Assembly (NCBI GenBank): GCA_002448235.1
Contig: DIXF01000017.1
Span: 62,001-126,000 of the forward strand
From: Syntrophaceae bacterium UBA6087
GTDB taxonomy: Bacteria; Desulfobacterota; Desulfomonilia; UBA1062
Direction of reading: 5' to 3'
Length of the DNA: 64,000 nt
Under the pieces are notes generated by a model. That model made no database searches and was not told the origin of the DNA. It saw only the letters and a list, made by a program, of their open reading frames with translations. Positions 1-9,093 of this stretch are shown piece by piece (position 1 is the stretch's first letter; each line of letters starts with the position of its first letter). Position numbers and translations under genes: made by a program.

Positions 1-3
1 CTC

Positions 4-498
4 ATGGCTCCCTGCGGTTTGTACTGCGGAACCTGCGGGGTCTATATCGCAACCAGAGACCAAAATGACAAATTCAGGTCCGTTATGGGAAACCTCTACG
101 GGACAAAACCTGAAGAAACAACGTGCATCGGGTGCATGCAGCCCGACCCTCCGAAGATGCTTTACGGGTATTGCAAGCTCTGCACGATCAGAGACTGCGT
201 CAGGTCGAAAGGCTTTTACTCCTGCCACCAGTGCAGCCAATGGCCCTGCGGAAAGATTGAAAACTTCGGGCTTTCAACCGGACTACGCGTGATGAAACGG
301 ACAATCCCGCTCTGGCGCGCACATGCCGCCGAGCTGGGAGACGAGGAAGGAAGCGTTGCGTGGGCCCGCTCGGAATGCGAGCGTTACCACTGCCCTTCGT
401 GCGGCGCACCGCTGTTCCGCGGAGCACAGCGCTGCAGGGCATGCAGGCATGAGGTGGCCGATATCCTTGACGGCTCGCTTTCCGAACACAAAAGTTGA
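4..498 (+). CDS. DUF3795-type cysteine-rich protein
   Basis: The protein of about 164 residues opens with a Cys-rich segment (APCGLYCGTCGVY) typical of the DUF3795 family, and continues with further CxxC pairs (CIGC, CKLC, CHQC) and a C-terminal zinc-ribbon-like pair (CPSCGAP and CRACRHE). The arrangement suggests that it binds zinc or an Fe-S cluster. DUF3795 proteins have no settled function. They are common in anaerobic bacteria and archaea. The ATG lies three bases from the window edge, so no ribosome binding site is visible and the true start could be just upstream. No signal peptide or membrane segment is seen, so it is probably cytoplasmic. The family call is fairly secure, the role is unknown. 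Confidence 0.75.
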   Translation: MAPCGLYCGTCGVYIATRDQNDKFRSVMGNLYGTKPEETTCIGCMQPDPPKMLYGYCKLCTIRDCVRSKGFYSCHQCSQWPCGKIENFGLSTGLRVMKRTIPLWRAHAAELGDEEGSVAWARSECERYHCPSCGAPLFRGAQRCRACRHEVADILDGSLSEHKS

Positions 499-621
499 GC
501 GGTCCTCCTTTAGGCCGCCTCGGTAAGCCCTTATTATACATATATGAACGGTGAAGATTCCCCGCCTGGAAATGGGATTTCCGCTGCCCTGATTCTCTCG
601 GGAACGTATGCTCCGGACTGC

Positions 622-867
622 ATGGCGCATTACGGACACGGCTGGGGAACAATGGGCTCCTGGACAGGAGGGATACTTATGTGGCTCTTTTTCATCCTCA
701 TCATCTTTCTCCTGGTATACATCGCCACGCGGATCATAAAGCCCGGCATGCACACCCACTCAGTGGCGCAGAGAGATACCCCGCTCGACATCATCAAACG
801 GCGCTATGCCGAAGGGCAGATCACCAAAGAAGAATTCGAGAGCATGAAAAGAGATCTCCAGGGATGA
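622..867 (+). CDS. SHOCT-domain small membrane protein
   Basis: This is a small protein with a His/Gly/Trp-rich N-terminus, one strong transmembrane helix (MWLFFILIIFLLVYIATRI) and a C-terminal SHOCT motif (LDIIKRRYAEGQITKEEFESM). SHOCT is a short oligomerisation-type domain found at the C-termini of many unrelated bacterial proteins. The start is uncertain. An in-frame ATG at 544 has no ribosome binding site. ATG 622 gives the GHGWG-type N-terminus common in this family. ATG 679 has the best site, AGGAGG about 6 bases upstream, and would give only the helix plus SHOCT. It stands alone between the DUF3795 gene and the phosphate transporter. Its function is unknown. Confidence 0.7.
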   Translation: MAHYGHGWGTMGSWTGGILMWLFFILIIFLLVYIATRIIKPGMHTHSVAQRDTPLDIIKRRYAEGQITKEEFESMKRDLQG

Positions 868-963
868 TCGGTCATTGTCTCCGGATACCGTGCGGACCGG
901 CCGCGCTGTGAATTATTCTCACTAACGGGGATGCAGGTATCCTGTGTGGAAAATTAACCGAAT

Positions 964-981
964 CTTTATCAAATCTTAACA
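964..981 (+). promoter_or_regulatory. Pho-box-like direct repeat upstream of pit
   Basis: Two 7-base half-sites, CTTTATC and CTTAACA, are separated by 4 bases, the geometry of PhoB-binding direct repeats. They lie about 115 bases before the phosphate transporter. The match to the enterobacterial consensus is only partial, so this is a candidate. Confidence 0.3.
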
Positions 982-1096
982 ATTCCTGTTTATAAGCGTG
1001 CAGGATGATCAAGATTGAGCTGTCTATTTACTATTCCATCACGGCCCGGAGAAGCAAAGCAATCGGGAACACTTACCGGCAGACGGATATGAACTC

Positions 1097-2083
1097 ATGA
1101 CACTCTATATCGCATTCCTTATCTTCCTGGCCCTGTTCTTCGATTTTCTGAACGGCTTCCACGACTCGGCCAACTCGATCGCCACCATCGTATCCACCCG
1201 GGTGCTCACGCCGAGACAGGCGGTGATATGGGCGGCCTTCTTCAATTTCATCGCCTTCCTCTTCCTGGGACTGCATGTGGCCAATACCATCGGCAAGGGA
1301 ATCGTCGACGTCGGCATCATCGGTCCGGATTTCATCCTGGCAGCGCTGGTAGGGGCATGCATCTGGGACATCATCACCTGGTACTTCGGCCTTCCCACAA
1401 GCTCTTCCCATGCGCTGATCGGCGGCATGGTGGGAGCCGGCCTGGTAAAGGCGGGTCCGGAGGCTCTCGTACCGGCGGGCATCATAAAAACCGTGAGCTT
1501 CATCTTCATCTCTCCCACGGTGGGACTGATACTCGGCCTGGCCATCGGCATCATGGTGTACTGGGCATTCAGAAAGTCCACTCCGCGAAACGTCGACCAC
1601 ATCTTCCGCAAGGGGCAGCTCTTTTCTGCAGCCCTCTACAGCCTGGGGCACGGAGGCAACGACGCGCAGAAGACCATGGGCATCATCGCCGGCCTGCTCT
1701 TCTCGGCCGGGCTCCTGGGCGATACGTTTTATGTCCCCTTCTGGGTGGTCATTTCCTGTCAGGCTACCATAGCCCTCGGCACCATGTTCGGCGGATGGCG
1801 CATCGTGAAGACCATGGGCCAGAAGATAGCCAAGCTCAAACCCGTCGACGGGTTCTGCGCCGAAACAGGCGCGGCCCTGAGCCTCTTCGGCTCCACCATG
1901 CTGGGTATCCCGGTAAGCACCACGCACACGATCACGGGCTCCATCATGGGCGTAGGGTCCCTCCGCCGCATGAGCGCCGTCCGCTGGGGAATCGCAGGCC
2001 GCATCGTATGGGCATGGATTCTGACCATTCCCGGCTCCGCCGCCATCTCTGCCTTGACCTACCTCATAGCCTCCAGGATCTGA
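1097..2083 (+). CDS. pit: PiT-family inorganic phosphate transporter
   Basis: The 328-residue integral membrane protein has about ten hydrophobic helices and the two inverted signature repeats of the PiT family: NGFHDSANSIATIV near the N-terminus and GHGGNDAQKTMG in the second half. A second Thr/Ser-rich re-entrant motif (GIPVSTTHTITGSIMG) is near the C-terminus. PiT proteins import phosphate, usually as a metal-phosphate complex driven by the proton or sodium gradient. The length is slightly below the usual 330-500 residues because the central cytoplasmic loop is short, which is common in anaerobes. No PhoU-like partner (DUF47) lies next to it. The ATG at 1097 has only a weak upstream site. 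Annotation to family is secure; ion specificity is not known. Confidence 0.93.
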   Translation: MTLYIAFLIFLALFFDFLNGFHDSANSIATIVSTRVLTPRQAVIWAAFFNFIAFLFLGLHVANTIGKGIVDVGIIGPDFILAALVGACIWDIITWYFGLPTSSSHALIGGMVGAGLVKAGPEALVPAGIIKTVSFIFISPTVGLILGLAIGIMVYWAFRKSTPRNVDHIFRKGQLFSAALYSLGHGGNDAQKTMGIIAGLLFSAGLLGDTFYVPFWVVISCQATIALGTMFGGWRIVKTMGQKIAKLKPVDGFCAETGAALSLFGSTMLGIPVSTTHTITGSIMGVGSLRRMSAVRWGIAGRIVWAWILTIPGSAAISALTYLIASRI

Positions 2084-2136
2084 AGCTCCTGCAGCCTTAA
2101 AAAGAAACGTTTCTACCCCTCCACGAAACTGCATAT

Positions 2137-2165
2137 TTTCATCCGGATCTCCGATATGGTACAAT
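2137..2165 (+). promoter_or_regulatory. Candidate extended -10 promoter for the substrate-binding protein
   Basis: TACAAT at 2160-2165 is preceded by TGG (2157-2159), giving an extended -10 element. The T-rich TTTCAT at 2137-2142 sits at a 17-base spacing as a weak -35. A perfect 12-base palindrome, AGAAACGTTTCT, lies at 2103-2114 upstream and could be an operator. Confidence 0.35.
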
Positions 2166-2210
2166 AACGATACAGGAGATCACCTTTTCAGCCAGGATAA
2201 GGACGCATCA

Positions 2211-3245
2211 ATGAAAAAAATCATACCCGCAATCGTGCTCCTTTTTGTGTTTTTGGTCCCCTCCCGGGCAGCGGCCGCCTATCAGATCGAAGTTCTCCAG
2301 GTAAGCAGGCTGGACACCTACGAAGAGGCCTACCAGGGACTGCTCAGGGGATTCGAGAGAAACGGCCTGAGCCTCGGGAACGACGTACAGATAAACAGGA
2401 CCATCATCGACACCAGGCCGGAGGCCGAACCGTACACCTGGGAGAATCTTCGGACCCTCATGAAAGTCAAGATGATTGCCGGAGAGATCATAGACAGGAA
2501 GCCTCAGCTTGTCATCACCATCGGCACCATAGCAACGAAATATTCCCGGATCAAGATCGTCAAGGCAGGGATCCCGTTTGTTTTCACCTGCGTCGAGTTT
2601 CCGGAAACCGTAGGGTGCTCTTCCAAGACGTTCTCGGGCCAGGGATTCACCGGCGTAACCATGTATGTGGACCCCCGGGATTTTATCCGCACGGCCCGGC
2701 TGGGCTTGCCCGACATGAAGAAGCTCGGCATGATCCACAGCGATGACGACTATGCCGTCGCCTATATGGAAGAAGCAAAGAAAATGGCTGCAGACCTCGG
2801 ACTGGAGGTCGTATCCCGGGAGGTGAACCTGTGGGAGCCCATCAATCCTGCAGCGGAAGAGCTTCTGTCGCAGGGCGTCGATACCTTTTTCATTCCTTTT
2901 GACAGATACTACCGGCTGAAAGATTTCGAACGCGGGAAGGCTTTGGCCGGCATACTGTCCGCACACCGGATACCCTGCATCTCATCCATGGGAAAGAGCA
3001 TAAAAGGCCCGCTCATCTCCACATTCCCCGACTTTACCGCCATGGGCGGCCTCGCAGCAGATCAGGCAGCAAAGATCCTCACCCAGGGAGTGAAACCCGA
3101 AGACCTGCCGGTGGCCACACCCCAGGGCCCCGCATTCTTCGTAGACGTTGAAGCATCCAGGAAGCTCGGCATCGAGATTCCCGTTCAGCTCCTCCAGACC
3201 GCCAAGCCCGACGCGAAGCAACTCGTTCCGCACAAGGGAGGGTAA
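2211..3245 (+). CDS. ABC_sub_bind-type periplasmic substrate-binding protein
   Basis: The 344-residue protein has a clear Sec signal peptide (MKKIIPAIVLLFVFLVPSRAAAA) followed by a two-lobed periplasmic binding fold of the ABC_sub_bind (DUF534/TrpX-like) family. The conserved segments are the LVITIGTIATKYSR motif in the first lobe and a C-terminal GGLAADQAAKILTQGVKPEDLP motif. Family members bind amino acids or aromatic ligands for ABC importers. No permease or ATPase gene is adjacent. A paralogue with the same layout lies at 44856-45872, also solitary. It may feed a distant transporter or act as a periplasmic sensor for one of the many kinases in this window. The ligand cannot be told from the sequence. 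Confidence 0.82.
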   Translation: MKKIIPAIVLLFVFLVPSRAAAAYQIEVLQVSRLDTYEEAYQGLLRGFERNGLSLGNDVQINRTIIDTRPEAEPYTWENLRTLMKVKMIAGEIIDRKPQLVITIGTIATKYSRIKIVKAGIPFVFTCVEFPETVGCSSKTFSGQGFTGVTMYVDPRDFIRTARLGLPDMKKLGMIHSDDDYAVAYMEEAKKMAADLGLEVVSREVNLWEPINPAAEELLSQGVDTFFIPFDRYYRLKDFERGKALAGILSAHRIPCISSMGKSIKGPLISTFPDFTAMGGLAADQAAKILTQGVKPEDLPVATPQGPAFFVDVEASRKLGIEIPVQLLQTAKPDAKQLVPHKGG

Positions 3246-3367
3246 AGGAGTCCCTTTGCCCAATTTCCTCTTTCCCTTCTCCTGCAGATAGGATAGAAAA
3301 TCCTCCTGAAACCGGGGTTCCAAGGTTCCCGCGAAGCCCGCGGCACGTACGAAGAGGAGGACGGATC

Positions 3368-4726
3368 ATGAGCGGATGCATCGTAAGCAAATTCGGAGGG
3401 AGTTCCGTTGCAAATGCGGAGCAGATCGAGAAGGTACGCCTGATCGTAGCGGAAAACGACAAAAGGCGCTACGTCGTGGTATCTGCTCCCGGAAAGGACA
3501 GGAACGACGCCGAGAAGGTAACGGACCACCTCTTCAATATCGCCACGGACGGGCAGCATTTCCGGGCACGGGGCAAAAGCATCGACGCAAAAGAGAGCCT
3601 TGACCGGGTCATGGGAAAGTTCGCTTCTCTCATCGCAGGGCTCGGCATCGACGGCAGCGACATCATGGAGGGCCTGGAATCCGACCTCACCTCTCACATC
3701 TCCGACAAGAAGCGCATCGATTTCTTTGCCTCGCGCGGAGAGCACTACAACGCCAAGATCATTGCCCGCTACTTCAAGAAGACCGGAATGGCCGCGGAGG
3801 TTATGCTGCCCGAGGACATCGGCTTCATCGTTTCCGACCGGTTCGGCAATGCCAAGGTGCTGCCGGCCACCCATACGAATCTCAAAGAAAGCCTGCACGA
3901 GGATCTGATCTCCGTAATCCCGGGCTACTACGGAATCACCCTCAGAGGCGACATCGCCGTGCTCTCCCGGGGCGGATCGGATCTCACCGGCGGGGAAGTG
4001 GCGTATGCCGTAGACGCTTCCTGCTATGAAAACTGGACCGATACCGACGGGGTCTACCAGGTAGACCCTCGGATCATCCCCGAGGCCTCCGTCATCCCCC
4101 AGCTCACCTATAAGGAAATACGCCTCCTGTCATCGAAAGGATTCAACGTCTTTCATTTCGACGCCATGGTGAGCTGCAAAAACAAGAGCATCCCCATCAA
4201 TATCCGCAACACCAACAATCCCTCGGCGCCGGGGACCATGATCGTGAGTTCGAGAACTCCCCGGGAAACGGCCGTTGGGATCGCCCGCATGGACGGCATT
4301 GCCTATGTGTACATCGAAAAGGATATGATCGGCGAGACGATAGGATTCACCAAGGAAGTGCTCGACATCTTCAAGGATTACAGCATCAATACCCACCATT
4401 ACCCGTCGGACAAGGACGATATCTCCGTGATCGTGGACCAGCAGGATCTCGTCGGCAAGGCAGAGGAGCTTAAAAAGACGCTGACCGCGGCATTGACGCC
4501 GAATTTCCTGGAGATCCGCTACGACCTTTCCCTGCTCTCGCCCGTGGGCGTCGGCATGAAGGATACCCCGGGGGTGCTGGCCAAGGCATCCAGTGCGCTC
4601 TTCGGCGAGAACATCAATATCGAGATCGTGGATCAGGGGCCTTCGCAGATGAGCTTCCACTTCGGCATCTTCCAGAAAAACGCGGATGCCGGGCTCAGGG
4701 CGCTGTACCGGACGCTGCTGAAGTAA
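3368..4726 (+). CDS. Aspartate kinase
   Basis: The 452-residue monofunctional aspartokinase phosphorylates aspartate as the first step toward lysine, threonine and methionine. The N-terminal kinase domain begins with KFGGSSVAN, the family's ATP-binding signature. It continues with VVSAPGKDRND and the GGSDLTGG segment near residue 200, and YENWTDTDGVYQVDPR carries the substrate-binding residues. Two C-terminal ACT domains (roughly residues 310-450) include the GVGMKDTPGVLAKASSAL segment, which usually binds the feedback inhibitor. A strong site, GAGGAGG, precedes the ATG. It is transcribed alone and converges on the Fe-S gene at 4733 with only six bases between stops. The lineage resembles the stand-alone class found in clostridia and deltaproteobacteria. 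The effector is unknown. Confidence 0.9.
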   Translation: MSGCIVSKFGGSSVANAEQIEKVRLIVAENDKRRYVVVSAPGKDRNDAEKVTDHLFNIATDGQHFRARGKSIDAKESLDRVMGKFASLIAGLGIDGSDIMEGLESDLTSHISDKKRIDFFASRGEHYNAKIIARYFKKTGMAAEVMLPEDIGFIVSDRFGNAKVLPATHTNLKESLHEDLISVIPGYYGITLRGDIAVLSRGGSDLTGGEVAYAVDASCYENWTDTDGVYQVDPRIIPEASVIPQLTYKEIRLLSSKGFNVFHFDAMVSCKNKSIPINIRNTNNPSAPGTMIVSSRTPRETAVGIARMDGIAYVYIEKDMIGETIGFTKEVLDIFKDYSINTHHYPSDKDDISVIVDQQDLVGKAEELKKTLTAALTPNFLEIRYDLSLLSPVGVGMKDTPGVLAKASSALFGENINIEIVDQGPSQMSFHFGIFQKNADAGLRALYRTLLK

Positions 4727-4732
4727 CCGCCC

Positions 4733-5797
4733 TCAGTCCGGCTTGCCCCGCTCCCTGCCCATCTCGGCCAGCGCGTCGAAGAAGTTCTCCGGAGGAGTGT
4801 AGAGCTTGTGGGGCGGTTTCTTTGCGAGCGACCGGAGCCCTTCGGGACACGTGCTTACGCAGAGGCCGCAGCCGATGCACCGTTCCTCGCGAAGACTCGA
4901 CTTGCCATCCTTTATCCTGACCGCTCCCACGGGGCAGCGCTGCGCGCAGAGGCCGCATGCCCTGCAGGGGCCGGGCTCGACTGCGCACACGTAGTTGCTC
5001 TTTACCTCCCTGGCAGGCGCAGGGAAGAGCTTCAGCGAGATGAGCATGCCGCAGCAGCAGGAACAGCACGCGCACATGGCCTCGACGTTCTGCGAGTTCA
5101 GGGTCTGGATGACGAGCCCTTCTTTTTCATTCCGCTTCAGTATGGCTATCGCCTCGTCCCTGCTCAGCGGCCTCGCCATGCCGTTGTCGACGTAGTAATC
5201 GGCAAAGGCGTCGAACTGCAGGCAGGTCTCCAGGGGGTGGTTGCAGCCCTTGCCGTACATCCGTACCGCCTTGCGGCACAGGCATTCGGCGACAGCGATC
5301 CTGTCTTTGCGCTCCACCACGGCGATTGCGTCGTCATAGGGGGCGATGGGGTTCGATGAGACCATGGAAGTTTTTATGGGGATGGTGCGCAGGTGAGGTA
5401 TTTTCGTCGAGTGGAACGACTGGCCGAGCCCGGAAAGATAGTATTCCGAGACGTCTTGAAGGATGCCCGCGTCCAGCGCGTTCACCTGGAACTCATAGAT
5501 GCCCACGACAAACGGAACGGGAAGGTACGCAGGCTCCGCGTCACCCCTAACCCGGAACAAGAGCCCTTTCAGGGCCATGTCTTCGAGGCGGGCCGCAACG
5601 GGATTCACGTCCTCCCCGATGCGCGATGCTATCCCGCGGGCTGTCTCGGGGTCACTGCCCAGCCGGAGAAACAGTGCCGCATCCTCCCGGGAGAACAGCC
5701 TTTTGAGCAGCCTGACCTCCACCCCGCCCGGGGTTGCAGGATACCCGGTCGCCATTTCATCGAGGCGCTTTCTCAATCGTTCATAGATCTCGTCCAT
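4733..5797 (-). CDS. Cysteine-rich 4Fe-4S ferredoxin-domain protein
   Basis: The 354-residue protein has an N-terminal winged-helix-like region (residues 1-100), a middle part with scattered cysteines (AECLCRK and CNHPLETC) and a conspicuous CACCSCCCG cluster. It ends with two consecutive 4Fe-4S motifs, CRACGLCAQRCP and CIGCGLCVSTCP. The C-terminus is a bacterial dicluster ferredoxin that transfers electrons. The extra cysteines suggest another metal site. Related proteins occur in anaerobes, often near corrinoid or acyl-CoA enzymes, but their role is not defined. An upstream in-frame ATG at 5827 exists, but the start at 5797 has AAAGGAG about 10 bases before it. It is monocistronic here. The Fe-S content is certain, the reaction unknown. 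Confidence 0.75.
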   Translation of the reverse strand: MDEIYERLRKRLDEMATGYPATPGGVEVRLLKRLFSREDAALFLRLGSDPETARGIASRIGEDVNPVAARLEDMALKGLLFRVRGDAEPAYLPVPFVVGIYEFQVNALDAGILQDVSEYYLSGLGQSFHSTKIPHLRTIPIKTSMVSSNPIAPYDDAIAVVERKDRIAVAECLCRKAVRMYGKGCNHPLETCLQFDAFADYYVDNGMARPLSRDEAIAILKRNEKEGLVIQTLNSQNVEAMCACCSCCCGMLISLKLFPAPAREVKSNYVCAVEPGPCRACGLCAQRCPVGAVRIKDGKSSLREERCIGCGLCVSTCPEGLRSLAKKPPHKLYTPPENFFDALAEMGRERGKPD

Positions 5798-6090
5798 ACA
5801 CGAATCGCTCCTTTGCAAGGCCGTCATGACAGACTCCGGAGACCATAGGAGACAGGGAGCCTGCTCGCGTAAGTATACCGTATTTCATATCTTCCCGCCA
5901 CAACGGGTTTTTCGGCTGCGACCGTGACGGGTCGTCCGCCGGGCTCTTTTGGGGTGACGTTGATTGATAAATCCCCGGCAGGCAGTACCTCTTATCCTTA
6001 GCAGCAGAAAGTACGGGACGAATGCAGCATGACCAAACGTGTGCATCCGGGTTTTCTCCGGCAGACCCGGTGCCCCAAAGTGAGGTAAAT

Positions 6091-7149
6091 GTGGCAGGCC
6101 TGCCCTGCGCTACCGTCTACGCCATCCTGTTCTCCGTTTTTTGCATGTTTCCCTGCACGCTTGCGGCATATGACCGTATCACTGCACGGAACAGCAGCAC
6201 GTGGACCGTTGCCCTTGAAAACGATCTGTTTGCCCAGACCGATTTCGGCTATACGGGAGGCATGAGATTCACCTGGATTTCGCCGGACTTGAGCGAATAC
6301 CGGGAATTAAGCCCGGAGGAAAAATGGTACACGCCCATGGTGCAGCACCTTCCCGTCGTGAACAAGCCCGGGAATCTGAAAACCGTCTCGTTTTCTCTCA
6401 TCCAGCAGGTCTATACCCCCCGCAACACGATGACCAGCCGGGTCATCGACGACGATCGGCCGTATGCAGGCATAACTCAGGCAGCCATCGGTTTCCACAG
6501 CAGGAACGCGTCCCGGATGGATACCCTGGAATTCGATCTGGGCATCGTCGGCCCCCATTCCTGCGGCGAAAAGATACAGGAGGGAATCCATGATGCATTC
6601 GACTGCGATATGCCCAGGGGCTGGGACAATCAGCTCGACGACGAGCCCCTGTTCAATCTCTTCTTCGAGCGGAAATGGAGGCTTGCATATATCCCCCTGC
6701 CCGACGGCATGGCTCTCGATATGATCCCGCATGCCGGGATAGGCGTAGGGAACGCGCAAACGGGAGTGAATATCGGCGCTCAGGCAAGGTTCGGATGGAA
6801 CCTGCCCAAAGATTTCGGAACTTATGTCATCCGGCCGGGCTCAGACAGCAATGCACCGCTCGACGATTCCGACCCGCGCATCTCCCGCAGGCTCACCCCC
6901 TTCGGCATCCATTTCTTTATCGGGCTCGAAGGCTTTGCCGCCGTGTGGGATGTTTCACTGGACGGCAATATCTTCCGCGACAGCCATCACGTGGAAAAAG
7001 AGCTTTTTGTCGCGAACATGGTGGCGGGTGTCGGGATGCTTTTTCCGCGCTACAAGCTCACCTATGCCCAGGTATACCGGACCAGGACATTCGAAGGACA
7101 GGAGGAGGGACAGTCATTCGGATCGCTCACCTTGTCATTCTCTTTCTGA
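6091..7149 (+). CDS. LpxR-like lipid A deacylase (DUF2219)
   Basis: The outer-membrane beta-barrel protein of about 352 residues belongs to the LpxR/DUF2219 family, which removes the 3'-acyloxyacyl chain of lipid A. The signature ALENDLFAQTDFGYTGGMRF near the mature N-terminus carries the conserved Asn and Asp residues around the calcium-dependent active site. The DDRPYAG motif follows about 80 residues later. The C-terminus ends in aromatic-rich strands finishing SLTLSFSF, as expected for a barrel. The preferred start is the GTG at 6091, preceded by TGAGGT, because it places the hydrophobic signal peptide at the N-terminus. An in-frame ATG at 6022 would add 23 residues in front of the signal. 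It stands alone. Family call good, activity not shown. Confidence 0.8.
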   Translation: MAGLPCATVYAILFSVFCMFPCTLAAYDRITARNSSTWTVALENDLFAQTDFGYTGGMRFTWISPDLSEYRELSPEEKWYTPMVQHLPVVNKPGNLKTVSFSLIQQVYTPRNTMTSRVIDDDRPYAGITQAAIGFHSRNASRMDTLEFDLGIVGPHSCGEKIQEGIHDAFDCDMPRGWDNQLDDEPLFNLFFERKWRLAYIPLPDGMALDMIPHAGIGVGNAQTGVNIGAQARFGWNLPKDFGTYVIRPGSDSNAPLDDSDPRISRRLTPFGIHFFIGLEGFAAVWDVSLDGNIFRDSHHVEKELFVANMVAGVGMLFPRYKLTYAQVYRTRTFEGQEEGQSFGSLTLSFSF

Positions 7150-7363
7150 TCCGTCTTGAGCCGAACGCAGCCGGGATGGAAAAGATGCGTATCGCTCCGC
7201 TCGCCAGGCCACCCCGGTGCCGACCTTCAGGCAGGGGTGTGCGAACTTTTATCGATCCGGGATATTGAGTTTCTTCTCCAGAGTCATATAAACATCTTAA
7301 GGCTAGTTAAATACATACATTTCTTTTACCCCCGGGCAGGAAGACCGGCCCGGCAATACGCAA

Positions 7364-7825
7364 ATGATGAGAAGCATATTCCTATCAGGCATTTTCCTCG
7401 GATTGTTCGTCGCGGCAGCGGCAGGGTGCGATGTCCCCTACGACACCGACCGTGTCACCTGGTACGATTTCAGGGGATACTGCCACCTCATGCTGACCGT
7501 GCAGATCAAGTCCAACCCGAGCGGGGCGCAGATCTACATCGGAGACGAGCTCAAGGGAGTCACGCCGTTTTCGCTCAAGCTCAAGGCACACCCTACTATA
7601 AGCGGCCGGAAATGCAAAATCTTCTCACCTGTCTCGGGAGACGCTCACTATCTCGTCCGGGCCACGCAATTCGACAGCAGCACCCCATGCACCTTCCGGG
7701 CAGTAAGGAGAGGCTACGAGCCCCTGTCCGAGACCATAGTCATCGAAGAGCTCTTTCCCTCCGAAACGCTGCAGCACGAGAAGCAGTATGAAAAGGCAGT
7801 GACCATAACCTTTTCATGGGAATGA
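7364..7825 (+). CDS. PEGA-domain lipoprotein
   Basis: The 153-residue protein has a lipoprotein signal (hydrophobic stretch ending AAAAGC, the lipobox Cys being residue 22). It is followed by a PEGA-like beta domain with the hallmark SNPSGAQIYIGDELKGVTPF at residues 50-70. PEGA domains are small surface-exposed modules found in cell-envelope proteins, and their partners are generally unknown. Several further Cys residues in the mature part could form disulfides. The gene has its own spacing from the upstream deacylase (about 215 bases) and the downstream dehydratase-like genes, so it is probably monocistronic. It is likely anchored to the inner leaflet of the outer membrane. Confidence 0.7.
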   Translation: MMRSIFLSGIFLGLFVAAAAGCDVPYDTDRVTWYDFRGYCHLMLTVQIKSNPSGAQIYIGDELKGVTPFSLKLKAHPTISGRKCKIFSPVSGDAHYLVRATQFDSSTPCTFRAVRRGYEPLSETIVIEELFPSETLQHEKQYEKAVTITFSWE

Positions 7826-7955
7826 AACAGGCAAATTAATTCCCATTGCTTTCAGACCCTGTCTCCTTTAAGAAATATAACGTCTTGTTATAGAGCGGGA
7901 TGTGAAATTTTTGCCCTTATCCCCCGGCGGGCGGCATCGAAAAAAGGAGCGCGGC

Positions 7956-9071
7956 ATGGAAGGCTTTGCAGATTCCCTACAGGCTATGAAGGCAAAGGGC
8001 CGTGCCGTGATCGGGTGCTTTCCCCTCTATCCTCCCCTTGAGCTCCTGCATTCCTTCGGGCTCACCCCCGTGGTCCTCTGGGGCATGGAACCGGGGCCGG
8101 CAGGCCTCGCACGGAGCGACCGGCATATCCAGCCCTATGCCTGCCGGGTGGCCCGGTGCCTGACAGAGTTTGTGCTTTCCCCTGGATACGGGCTCATGGA
8201 TGCCCTCTTCATGTACAATGCCTGCGATACCCTCCGGAACCTTCCGGAGATCCTCGAGGGGGCATTGAGGGAACGGGGCCGGCCTCTGCCTGTTTTCAGG
8301 ATCCATATCCCCGCCGTATCCCTCCATCGGGAAGAGGCCGCCCGGTACATGGAGGCCCGCATCAAAGGGCTCATTGCCGATCTTGCGGCCTTTACCGGGA
8401 GACAGTTTTCCGAACAGGCCTTTCTCCGGAGCATCCGTCTCTACCGGAGACAGCGCTCTTTGAGCCGTGACCTTCAAATCCAAGCCGCGCGTGGAGGCTT
8501 ACGCTTCGCAGACTTCTCGGAAGCCCTGATGACGGCCTGCCGGCTCCCGGTCGAGGATCACGTCGCCCTGCTCGAAAAAACGCTCGAAAAGGCCGGTGCC
8601 GCGAGCCACGGGGGCGGCATGGATAAACGCCGTGCCGTCATGATCAGCGGGATACTGCCCCCTCCCAGGGGCCTCATCGAAGCCATGGAGGCCTCGGGCC
8701 TCGTCATTGCCGCAAACGACATCGCGGCGCTCGCGCGCTCCTGTTCTTCCAGCGCAGCGGAATCATCCGATGCGGCTGCGTATTACACGGAATTCTACCG
8801 GGATCACTCCCCCTGCCCCACGATTCTCTTCTCCTCGGACCGGCGCCTCGAAGCCATCAGGGATGAGGTGATGCGGCATGATATCCGCGGCGTGGTCTTT
8901 GCCGGCGAGAAATTCTGCGAATACGAATACTTCGAATATCCATACCTTGCAGGCATGCTCGAAGAGATGGGGGTGCGGAGCCTTTTCATCGAAACAGGAG
9001 CGGACGGCGCCTTGAGTCCGGACGTGTACAAAACCAGGATCGAAACGTTTGCCCGGATGCTCGATACGTAA
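7956..9071 (+). CDS. 2-hydroxyacyl-CoA dehydratase-family subunit
   Basis: The 371-residue protein resembles the HgdB/BcrB-type Fe-S subunits of 2-hydroxyacyl-CoA dehydratases and benzoyl-CoA reductases. Visible features are the early VIGCFPLYPPLELLHSFGLTPV segment, the cysteines in PYACRVARC and YNACDTLRN, and the late GVVFAGEKFCEYEY segment. These positions ligate a 4Fe-4S or double-cubane cluster in the family. ATG 7956 has AAGGAG 7 bases upstream, so the in-frame GTG at 7902 is not used. The gene is 22 bases from the related gene at 9094, forming a two-subunit pair. No ATP-dependent activator (BadF/HgdC type) is nearby, so it could be a true dehydratase fed by a remote activator or a double-cubane-type reductase. 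The substrate is unknown. Confidence 0.8.
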   Translation: MEGFADSLQAMKAKGRAVIGCFPLYPPLELLHSFGLTPVVLWGMEPGPAGLARSDRHIQPYACRVARCLTEFVLSPGYGLMDALFMYNACDTLRNLPEILEGALRERGRPLPVFRIHIPAVSLHREEAARYMEARIKGLIADLAAFTGRQFSEQAFLRSIRLYRRQRSLSRDLQIQAARGGLRFADFSEALMTACRLPVEDHVALLEKTLEKAGAASHGGGMDKRRAVMISGILPPPRGLIEAMEASGLVIAANDIAALARSCSSSAAESSDAAAYYTEFYRDHSPCPTILFSSDRRLEAIRDEVMRHDIRGVVFAGEKFCEYEYFEYPYLAGMLEEMGVRSLFIETGADGALSPDVYKTRIETFARMLDT

Positions 9072-9093
9072 AAAACCCTGCCAGGAGGCATTG

